A stretch of DNA of 16,113 bases from Ureaplasma sp. (GTDB lineage: Bacteria; Bacillota_I; Bacilli_A; Mycoplasmatales; Mycoplasmoidaceae). This document shows, in pieces, positions 1-7,643 of this stretch. The stretch covers positions 1 through 16,113 of the forward strand of contig JAHHTK010000017.1 in assembly GCA_020024695.1 (NCBI GenBank). Direction: 5' to 3'. Made by a program: the position numbers and the translations under genes. The notes beneath the pieces were generated by a model. The model did no database searches, was not told the origin of the DNA, and saw nothing but the letters and a program-made list of their open reading frames with translations. Positions within the stretch are counted from its first letter, which is position 1. Each line of letters begins with the position of its first letter.

Positions 1-442
1 TATTAACAGTTTTTTAAACATTGCTAAAGAATATATTGGTAACAACAAATTCGTATCATTAAATATGGTTATGAAAATTGATCATCCGATAACTTCTTCT
101 GGAAAACTATCAAAAAAATCAGTTTTGATGCTTCTTCAAAATCATTCTAATGATCAATATGAACCTTTTATCATTAAAAAAAGTTTGTTTAACGAATATT
201 TCTTAAAATTAAAGGAAAATCAAGACGAATTAATTGATTATATTGAGGATCTTTGCCGTGATAGAAATATCAACAGTCTCGCTAAACTAAATAATTTAAT
301 GAAAGAAGAATACGATATTGACTATAAAGAAGAATATCTCCTTAAAATAACAGAAAGATTCAAAACTCTTTATTACAACGCTACGACAGATACAATTTAC
401 AAAAGTAAACAAGATTATTACCACACAATCTTTTCAATTTAG
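1..442 (+). CDS. Partial hypothetical protein (C-terminal 146 residues)
   Basis: The reading frame is open from the left edge (first full codon at base 2) and ends at a TAG at 440-442, so the start lies outside the window. The visible part is hydrophilic and rich in Lys, Asn and Tyr, with a predicted helical stretch around KENQDELIDYIEDLCRDRN and no signal peptide or membrane segment. I do not recognise the family. It sits tail to tail with the methyltransferase gene and shares a bidirectional terminator with it, so it is not in that operon. It could be another defence gene next to the restriction system or an unrelated cytoplasmic protein; nothing visible decides this. The codon pattern, with no in-frame stop over 146 codons in AT-rich DNA, supports a real gene. 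Confidence 0.75.
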   Translation, partial: INSFLNIAKEYIGNNKFVSLNMVMKIDHPITSSGKLSKKSVLMLLQNHSNDQYEPFIIKKSLFNEYFLKLKENQDELIDYIEDLCRDRNINSLAKLNNLMKEEYDIDYKEEYLLKITERFKTLYYNATTDTIYKSKQDYYHTIFSI

Positions 443-453
443 GGATAATAAAA

Positions 454-475
454 ATCATATTATTTCTAATATGAT
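454..475. terminator. Bidirectional hairpin terminator
   Basis: A perfect 9-bp inverted repeat (ATCATATTA, loop TTTC, TAATATGAT) lies 12 bases after the stop of the left gene and 2 bases beyond the stop of the convergent methyltransferase gene. It is followed by CTTATTTATT on the plus strand. On the minus strand it is followed by TTTTATTAT. Both orientations therefore have a U-rich tail, as expected for a shared intrinsic terminator. Confidence 0.75.
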
Positions 476-476
476 C

Positions 477-1754
477 TTATTTATTAAATTGGTTTCGTTC
501 TTCTCTAAAAATTTTTGAAATCTCTTTCTCCATTTCTTTAACTAACATTGTGACTAGAGCATTCCCCATCATAAAGTAACGTCTTTTGTTTGTCATCCCA
601 GTATTAGTTCAATTGTCTGGAAAGGATTGCATTCTTTCGGCTTCAATAGGGGTTAAAAATCTGAATTTTCCATTTTCTTCACGAACAATGTGAGTTGATC
701 GTGATAATGAGGTTTCGCTTGTTAAAAGTGTACGTCCAGGTTTGTTTCATTCATCAGGGAAACTCATTTTTCCTTCGGTATAGTAATATTGGAAACCTGT
801 CTTCTTATCAGTTCTTAAAATTCGTTTTGAGTCTTTTTGATATTTGAATTTTTCAATTTGTTGATCAGATAAATAAAACATTTCTTTATCAGTTTTATAA
901 TCACGAATTGAACTTAAAGCAACATGGTAATCACTGTTATTTTCAACATGTTTCATATAAACCTGACCATTGATCATAACTCCATAATTATAAAAACGAC
1001 CGACGAAATTGTCTGAAATTTCCATAATTTCATTATCACTAGTGCCAGCGCCTAAATCTAATTTATAAGTTGATGAGGCTTTCTTATAAGGAAAAACTGT
1101 ACTAAAAAATGATTTTTTAGCTAAATATTCTTCCAATTCGTTATTAATTTCGCTATATACGTTTTGAGCGTAATTAGTATTTAATTTAGATCCAAAAATA
1201 AAGACTCTTCTTCTTTTTTGGACTGATTCATAATTAGCGGCATTGACAACACGTCATTGCACTAAATAGTCTAATTTTTGGAAGACTTTTAACATAATAG
1301 CAAAATCACGTCCTTTTTGCTTGTTTGGTGAAATTAAAAGACGGTCAACATTTTCTAACAAGAAAAATGGAATGTCTTTGGTTTCTAAAATCCGTTTAAT
1401 TTCTCAGAACAAAACCCCTTTTTTCCCCTCAATTCCTTTTGAATTGGTAAGCGTGCTAGCTACTGAATAGTCTTGACAAGGAAAACCACCAACTAATAGG
1501 TTGGCATTAGGGATTAGATTGAAATCAACATCACAAATGTTAACATTTGCTAATTTATGTTGTTGCCCGAAACGGGTGGAATAGCAATTAAAGGCATCTT
1601 GAATTTTTGAAGATGGTTCTCATTGATTAGTGAAGACAAATTTTCAATCTCCATTTTCAATAGCACGTCCATTTTCATCAAATCCAGTAATGTTATTTAA
1701 CCCTACTCGGAACCCTCCAACACCGGCAAAAAGTTCAATGACGCTTTTTTTCAT
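477..1754 (-). CDS. C5-cytosine DNA methyltransferase (type II R-M, predicted GATC-specific)
   Basis: This 425-residue protein transfers a methyl group from S-adenosylmethionine to C5 of cytosine and would protect host DNA from the endonuclease encoded next to it. The conserved motifs of the family are in order: motif I ELFAGVGG at residues 7-14 (cofactor binding), motif IV GGFPCQ with catalytic Cys93, motif VI ENV at 134-136, motif VIII QKRRRVFIFG at 179-188, a target-recognition region around 190-340, then motif IX (LTPIEAERMQSFPDNW) and motif X (YFMMGNALV). The Trp of FPDNW and several others are encoded by TGA, so a standard code would break the gene into pieces. Length is normal for the family. 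The start is the ATG that places motif I at the usual N-terminal position; no Shine-Dalgarno precedes it and a TATAAT lies 8 bases upstream, which suggests a leaderless mRNA. GATC specificity is inferred from the partner nuclease, not read from the recognition domain. Confidence 0.95.
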
Positions 1755-1848
1755 AAGATTAATTATATATATAAATATAACATAATATGTAAACTACTTC
1801 TTAACAAATTCTACCACCTCAAAATTTTGTATTTCAAAAGGATTTAAC
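1755..1848. promoter_or_regulatory. Divergent promoter region of the R-M pair
   Basis: This 94-bp AT-rich spacer must hold the promoters of both genes. On the minus strand a TATAAT (1767-1762) ends 7 bases before the methyltransferase ATG, so transcription would begin at or next to the start codon. On the plus strand TATAAC (1776-1781) or CATAAT (1781-1786) are -10 candidates for the endonuclease, leaving a leader of roughly 50 bases. A Shine-Dalgarno-like AAAGGA lies just upstream of the ATG at 1849. No controller-protein gene is visible. The -35 elements are not convincing, which is common in mollicutes. Confidence 0.5.
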
Positions 1849-3354
1849 ATGACTAAAATAATCAGTAAATTAAGTTTTCAAACCATCTCCAACAAAATTG
1901 AAAACTTAAAATATAAATCAGTTGGAGAAATTATTTCCCAATATCAATTAAATGTTGATCCAAGAAATAAAGGGCTTATTGGCCAATTGGTGGAAAAATA
2001 CCTTGGTCTTAGTAATAACAATTTTTCAACACCAGATTTAGGGACAGTTGAAATTAAAACAATTCCAATTAAATTTAAGGCAAATAACATTCCTTATGCT
2101 AAAGAAAGAATGGTAATTTCAAAGGTTGATTTCAATGAATTAATAACTAAGGAATTTGACCAGAATCATAATATTCAAAAAATCAATAATGTGTTATTTA
2201 TTTGCTATTGAGTGAATAATGAGCAACATAATATCTATGATTATCAATTCCTAGGTGGCTTCATTTTTAGTCTGGATCAAATAGAACCAGAAGCTAAAGA
2301 AGTGTTTATTAATGACTACAAAATATTAAAAAACAAATGTAAAGAAGAAAAATTTGATGAAATTTCTTCATCATTGACTACCTATTTAGAAATGTGTACA
2401 AAGGGACAAAATAGCCAAATTAGAACTAAATTCAACGGGGTTTGAATTAAACCTCGTGGTTGGGCTATTAAACAAAAATATATGAATAAAATTATTGAAC
2501 AAAATTACAATCCAAAATCTGGTTCATTTCAACTTCAAGAAACTGAAGCAAATCATAAATTATTTAATAATTTAGACGCCGTTCTATCAGAAATTATGGA
2601 ATATCTTAAGACTAAAAATAATAATGAATTTATTTATAAAGAAGATCAGCCAAATAAAAATAAGGCTAGAAACGCAGATAAAACTGCTGAGTTTTTACAA
2701 CAGTTTATTTCAGATAATACACAAGATCAGGATATTAAATTAGTTTCAACAAATACTTTTAGAGATTGATTATCTTCTCGTAATTATCTTTTAAAAAGTA
2801 TTTCATTAAATAAGAATAATATTCCAAAAGAAAGTGTATCATTTCCAATTTTTGACCCATTAAAAATTATTAATCAAAATTACGATGAAGAAGAAACATT
2901 TATTCAAAAATTAATGAAGAAAAAGTTTATTTTTCTTGCTACGGAAAATATTGATGGAAAAATCTATTTAAAAAACATTGTATTACATGAATTTAGTGAA
3001 GAAGAACTAAAGAAAGCAATTAAGGTCTTTGAAGAAACTAAAAAAGTTTTCTCAAACAAACTAGTCATTTCTGCAAGTAAAAATGGAACTGGCAAAACAA
3101 AATTCTCCAATAATTTACCAAAATCAAAGGAACATTTAGGATTTCACGTCCGCCCTCACGGCCAAAACAGAAATGATACGAATAGTCTTCCTTATTGTAC
3201 TAATGTTGAATTAGATTTTGATTACGAATCTTTAAATGATGAGGATAAAAAATATATTGATAATATTGTTAAGAATAAACAATATACAAAATGTTGCTTT
3301 TGAATTGACAAAGATAAAATCAGCGAAATTTTAAATAATTCAAATAAGAAGTAA
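1849..3354 (+). CDS. Sau3AI/MutH-like type II restriction endonuclease
   Basis: The 501-residue product is predicted to cut unmethylated GATC sites. The N-terminal domain has the MutH/Sau3AI fold signature: GLIGQLVEKYLG with Glu49, then PDLGTVEIKTIPI giving Asp63, Glu68 and Lys70, the D-(x)n-ExK catalytic set. The C-terminal part contains HVRPHGQN (His433 onward) and later KCCFWIDKD, resembling the end of Sau3AI, which has a catalytic N-terminal and a MutH-like regulatory or DNA-binding C-terminal domain. The length is close to Sau3AI, so the protein looks complete. Four TGA codons (2209-2211, 2443-2445, 2767-2769, 3301-3303) are read as Trp. The ATG start has AAAGGA upstream. It is divergent from the cognate methyltransferase and no obvious terminator follows before the hairpin at 3480. 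The family assignment is firm; the GATC target is inferred from it. Confidence 0.9.
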
Positions 3355-3479
3355 TTTATTATGTTATTATTTTGTAAAATCTAAATGTTATTTTTACTAT
3401 TATATAGGTGATAAATTTACATTTTATTTTATACGAATTACAAAAATGGTGCTTTTTTTCAAAAACCCCATCCCCAATC

Positions 3480-3515
3480 AAAAACAAGCCATGGTTGTTG
3501 ACATGACTTGTTTTT
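3480..3515. terminator. Hairpin terminator between convergent genes
   Basis: Arms AAAAACAAG (3480-3488) and CTTGTTTTT (3507-3515) pair perfectly. They extend through a C-A mismatch into CATG/CATG with an 8-base loop, giving 13 paired bases. The plus-strand tail is T-rich. In the minus direction the run of T lies within the arm. It starts 15 bases past the stop of the small minus-strand gene and can also end endonuclease transcription. The 125 bases between the endonuclease stop and this hairpin are AT-rich and show nothing else that I can support. Confidence 0.7.
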
Positions 3516-3530
3516 ACTTTCTTTGTTTTT

Positions 3531-3899
3531 TTATTCAATAATGCCATCATCATTATCATCTTCACGAATCACTTGCATAATTTCTAAAGAGGCATGAAGG
3601 TGGCTAATTTCTTCCCGAGCTTGTTGAAGTTGTTCAAAGAATTCTTCGTGTTTTTCACACGCAATAAACTTGTTACAAGCGAATTGTTGGATCAATTCTT
3701 CTTGACGGTTGAAGAATTGGACAATCTTTTCAGCTGAGGTTCTTTTGATTCATTCATCAACTTCTTCCCCGACACTTTGCCCAATTCTTACATTTTCTTT
3801 GATGTAGTGAAATTCACGCATCAAGATGTTCACAAACTCCATACAAGCAGGACAAGCACGTAAGGAGATTAAACATTCTTCCACAAATTGGTTGTGCAC
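3531..3899 (-). CDS. Small hypothetical protein with CPAC motif (122 residues)
   Basis: The frame runs from GTG (3899-3897) to TAA (3533-3531) and contains one TGA read as Trp (EVDEWIKRTSAEKI), so it is invisible to a scan with the standard code. The product is acidic at the C-terminus (REDDNDDGIIE) and has a Cys-rich N-terminus (ECLISLRACPACMEF, with a CxxC pair). A long, probably helical or coiled-coil middle follows (FNRQEELIQQF, HEEFFEQLQQAREEI). There is no signal peptide, so it is likely cytoplasmic. I do not recognise the family. The start is uncertain: AAAGG abuts the GTG, and an in-frame ATG at 3917-3915 is separated from it by a TAG at 3908-3906, so the N-terminus may be decayed or the message may be leaderless. 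Codon use is less AT-biased than in the neighbouring endonuclease, and the frame stays open for 122 codons, which supports a real gene. Confidence 0.65.
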
Positions 3900-3931
3900 C
3901 TTTATCTATATATACATATTGATGGGACTGA

Positions 3932-3974
3932 ATTTAACTTGAAGTTAAATCCTTTTTAAAATTATATTTTAAAG
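3932..3974 (-). promoter_or_regulatory. Two inverted repeats around a candidate promoter of the small gene
   Basis: ATTTAACTT (3932-3940) and AAGTTAAAT (3942-3950) form a near-perfect palindrome with a 1-base centre. Directly beside it CCTTT, TTAAAAT, TAT, ATTTTAA, AGG (3951-3973) forms a second palindrome. On the minus strand the apex of the second one reads TATAAT (3966-3961), a good -10 candidate for the gene starting at 3899. The layout could be an operator, a leader hairpin, or both. The rest of 3975-4053 shows only a weak CTAAGA/TCTTAG pair. Confidence 0.35.
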
Positions 3975-4053
3975 GGACAAATTTGATAACTAATCGCTAT
4001 CTTTTTTCTCAAGCAAAGCTAAGAATCTGAATCATTATCTATCTTAGAACAAA

Positions 4054-4087
4054 AAATATATCAAGAATTGATCTTCTTGATATATTT
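4054..4087 (-). terminator. Intrinsic terminator of the minus-strand LRR lipoprotein gene
   Basis: A perfect 14-bp stem (AAATATATCAAGAA / TTCTTGATATATTT) with a 6-base loop begins 9 bases after the TAG of the lipoprotein gene. In the direction of transcription the distal arm ends in T residues and continues as TTTGTTC. Confidence 0.8.
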
Positions 4088-4096
4088 CAATGCTAC

Positions 4097-7000
4097 CTAG
4101 TTATTTGGAATGACAGGAGCAATCGTTACTTGGTTATATTGGGAAACTAAGCCAGTGTATTGAGCATCATTAATCACATAGGTTAAATAGACTAAATAAC
4201 TACCTTTGGCATTAATATGATTAATGTGAATTTGATCACCTAAATGATATTCAGGTGCTAAACCTTGATTAATGCCTAATTGAGCATAACTCACTTGATG
4301 TTCATTAGCTTCACTACCAACTAATCTAAAGTTATTTAAATTAATTTCATCTAAACTAGAGGCATAGAATAAACTAACTTTGACCACCACTTGACTAGCT
4401 TCAACTCCAGCTAATCCATAAGGTAAATGGCTAGGAATAGTCACACTTAAATCAATGTTAGCACTAGCACGGACACTATTATTGGTATTAGTACTATCAG
4501 TTGCTAATCTGACTTGACTACTACTATGACTACTATTAGGTGTTAAGGTCGCTAAATCAGGTCCATTTGGAGTTTGATAAACAATATAGTTTTGATAGGT
4601 TGATTTCTTGGAATAAACAAGATTATTCATACCCACCATCTTCGCTTTTCCTTGATTAGTTCATTTATCAGCAATGGCTTGGGTTTTAAATAAGATGGTG
4701 GTTAAATTTGGACAGGTTCCAAATCATTTATCAACATAGTTAAATTGATTGGAATCAATAACTAAATATTTGATTTTATTACTATTGGTGTTTAAACAAC
4801 CTTTAACATTCATTGCAGTGGTGCCTTCACCAATAATATAGCAACCATTCCCATTTGGATTCATATTCTTAGTGTTATAGAAAGCATTTTCACCATAGTT
4901 AGATATGTTTTGGGTCCCATAAAGGTTATTTAAACCAGTTGATTCTCAGAACGCACCTTTATCAATTCTAACGTTGCGACATTTTGATAAGTCAACATCA
5001 TATTGAGGGGCTTTAATTTGCATTGAGTCTTCACAAAGACGGGTCAAGGTAGCTGGAGCAATAAATTCTTTTAACCCTGTATTTTGGAAAGCAAAATTAT
5101 TAACAGTTGCAATCTTAGTTTGATCTAAATAAACATGTTGTAAGTTTCTACTATCTTTGAAACAAGCGTTAGGAATAGCAGTTAATTTTGATTGATTTAA
5201 ATCCACAAATTTTAAGTTAGCACAGTTATTAAAAGCATTATTACCTAAACTAGTATATGAACTTGGGACATAAACCCCTTTAATAGTATTTTTATTCGCA
5301 AAAAGACTAGGCTTGGTGGTATTACAACTATCAGGTAAATAAATCGCTGATAGTGCCCGTTGTTTATCTTCCCCAAAATTGTTAACAAATCCGTTTAAGG
5401 TTTTATTAGTAATAGCAAAAATAGATTTCGGGGTAGTGGTCTTAATATATTCCTCACTACTATTAGCAGGGACTCAGGTTCAAGATTTAGAAATAGCTCG
5501 TAATTTAAATCTATTGAACTGTGTATTATATTCACTTGGAATCGTTAAAATTGATTGGTTTTGGTTCATAGAAACCCAACTACTATCTAAATCAGTTCAT
5601 TGACCATTATTGACTTGATATTGTCAAGCAATATCATTGGCTGATACACCATCAGCTACTGAAGCACTAAATTGCAACTGACTACCAATAATGACAGCAT
5701 TATTGGCAACATTGGCATCATTTGCAAACCCATCTAATTGGTGACCTTTAACCATTTGATAAGTACAATTTTTCGCTGGTAAAGCTAATTGGTCAGCACT
5801 CTTGTTAATGGTTCAATCATTAGTCGTTTGAGCTTGATAACCCATAAAATATTGACTTTGATCAAAATTAAAACGGTATCCATTACCAGAAGCAGCTGCT
5901 AATAAATAACTGGTTCCAGTAGCAGCAATACTGTCTTTGTTTAAAGTGATGGACACTGGCATTTTTCTGTTTAACACCGTATTTAAGTTTGTGACCTGAC
6001 TAAAGTGGTTATTAGTTTTAACATCACTGACCATTTCTCAGGTCTTATTGGCATCACTTTGGTTTTGTTGGTATAAGTTAACAATTGCTTGTTTAGAATC
6101 GGTATTCACTGAATCAATTAACGCAGGGACATTATCATTGTTTAAACTTTGTCCATATAAACTTTTGGTTGTTTGTTGTAATGATAAGGTCGCAGTATTA
6201 TTAAAATAATCTTGATTATTAACTACAAACTCTAAGCCTTTTAAAGGGTTAAGAACATTTGTGGTTAAATTATAAACAGTACTATTAGTATATAAAGAAG
6301 TTAAAGGGTTGGTATCTTGATAAGAAACATTAAAGTTATATAAACCGTCCCGTTGGATTTCACTTAAATCATAACTGCGATAGTGTTTTTGAATCACATG
6401 GTATTGTTTGTAGTCTTGGTTGGATAATTGGACTCCATTATAACCAAGACTACCAATGTTGAAATCGGTGGTAACAGTATCATTTAATTCAAAATTAAAA
6501 CTTCGGTTTTGGTCATAAGAACCTGTACTGACGTGGTTTAATTGATCAAAGACTTTAGTCCCACACAATAAGTTTACTTCTTGTTGTCCTTGACTAAACT
6601 TAAAGTTAATTAAATAAATCCCACTCTTGTTTAAATGTTCAAAGTGTAACTTTTGACCTAAACTAAAACTACCACTTAAAGCTCCCACAATTTGACTGTC
6701 ACTGTTTAACATTTCAAACTGACTAAATTTAGTGGCATCTAAATCAGCTGCATAATAAACTTGATAGCTTAATTGACTTTGATTTAAACTAAAACCACTT
6801 GGGATTTGGCTTGGACAAATCACATCTAAACTTAATCCCTTATCAGTTAAATAATGACTATTGCTGACCTTTAAATAAACTTGATATTGATTATTAGTAT
6901 TTGGATCAAAGTTATTTAAACCAGGGTTAAAGGGTTCAATACTCATGGCAGTATTTAAACTGGTGCGGTAAGTTAAGATTTTAGTTTGGTTATCAAAACT

Positions 7001-7492
7001 AAAATACTTTAAGTGTTCTTCTTGTAATAAGTTGTAATTAAAACTTGGGTTTAATTGAAACTTTAAGTTATTGATTTGATAAATATTTCCATTAGTTTCT
7101 AAATCATAATTAATATCAAAAACAACATCATAACCTGGAACTAAACTACTAAAGTTTTGATTTAAGGTCTTTAAAATGGTTTGTTTAGTATTAAATAAAC
7201 TAACAGGATTATTTACCTGCTTGAGACTTTGCACTTGATTATTAATAGTTTCAATTTGGTTGTCTAAATCAATGGCATTTGGTAAATTAGCCGTTGGACT
7301 GGCACTCACTGTTGGGATTGGATTGGGTTTTACTGGTGTAGTTGGAGTTGGTTCACTTGGTTTTATTGGACTTTCTGGGTTAACAGTTGAAGTTTCAGTA
7401 GTGGTCTTAGAACAACTCGTAGCGATTAAACTGACCCCACCAGCCAGAGCAAGACTAGGGATTAAAGCGTATAATCAAACTTTCTTTTTCAT
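4097..7492 (-). CDS. BspA-type LRR surface lipoprotein with duplicated beta-rich domain
   Basis: This 1131-residue protein starts with MKKKVWLYALIPSL and a hydrophobic stretch ending in LIATSC, a lipobox with Cys27 as the lipidated residue. It should therefore be anchored on the outer face of the membrane. A Thr/Pro-rich linker follows (to about 65), then a beta-rich N-terminal region. A domain of about 80-95 residues occurs twice, at about 220-301 and 1013-1109. An Ig-like segment lies near 590-665 (IAWQYQVNNGQWTDL). Leucine-rich repeats of the BspA/LRR_5 type occupy about 690-950, for example SYTSLGNNAFNNCANLKFV. Such repeats mediate adhesion or protein binding in other bacteria and in Trichomonas; the ligand here is unknown. 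TGA codons encode Trp at several points (codon 6, 6040-6038, 5815-5813). It has its own terminator and is divergent from the LRR/metallopeptidase operon, with which it probably works at the cell surface. Confidence 0.9.
4166..4456 (-). repeat. Beta-rich domain, copy B (residues about 1013-1109)
   Basis: This copy contains IDLSVTIPSHLPYGL, VSLFYASSLDEINLNNFRLV and LGDQIHINHINAKGSYLVYL, corresponding block by block to copy A but about 15 residues longer in the middle. It lies at the C-terminal end, so the LRR region is bracketed by the two copies. Confidence 0.6.
6590..6835 (-). repeat. Beta-rich domain, copy A (residues about 220-301)
   Basis: This copy contains CPSQIPSGFSLNQSQLSYQV, then YYAADLDATKFSQFEML and SLGQKLHFEHLNKSGIYLIN. 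It matches the second copy at 4166-4456 in order and spacing of IPS, (V/Y)xxYAxxLD, LGQ/LGD, H(L/I)N and KG(I/S)YL motifs. The similarity was recognised by eye at protein level; DNA identity is low. Confidence 0.6.
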
Positions 7493-7643
7493 TGGTATAT
7501 CAAACACTTTCTTTTGAATTTTTTTGTTTTTTTAACTTTTTTAGTTACTAATTATAAATATTATTATATGTACCAAAATACTATATAATGTTTAATTAAA
7601 GCATCTTATAAGCAATAATTTTTACATTAGAAAGACAAAAAAT
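7493..7643. promoter_or_regulatory. Divergent promoter region of the surface-protein genes
   Basis: On the plus strand TATAAT at 7584-7589 fits a -10 box for the LRR/metallopeptidase operon, giving a leader of about 48 bases with AGAAAG ahead of the ATG at 7644. On the minus strand TATAAT at 7556-7551 fits the lipoprotein gene, with a leader of about 50 bases containing AAAGAAAG. Between this box and the lipoprotein start lie three homopolymer runs (T7, T7, T6 on the plus strand, 7518-7542). No convincing -35 was found for either. Confidence 0.5.

Noticed and set aside
2209..3303. In-frame TGA codons seeming to break the endonuclease into pieces (similarly in the other genes)
   Set aside because: The frame continues without shift, and conserved family positions are Trp at TGA in the methyltransferase, so this is the mollicute code and not pseudogene decay.
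3359..3565. Open frame on the minus strand starting MKMIMMMALL
   Set aside because: It overlaps the end of the small CPAC gene in another frame, crosses the terminator hairpin and has low-complexity composition.
3975..4053. Weak CTAAGA/TCTTAG pairing as a possible tRNA or small RNA
   Set aside because: There is no cloverleaf, no T-loop consensus and no promoter-terminator pair around it.
5379..5603. Hydrophobic plus-strand frame with a membrane-like stretch
   Set aside because: It is antisense to the LRR lipoprotein, has no ribosome-binding site and owes its hydrophobicity to complement bias.
7260..7517. Plus-strand frame with Gly/Val-rich hydrophobic sequence
   Set aside because: It is the complement of the lipoprotein's signal peptide and Thr/Pro linker, with no start signals.
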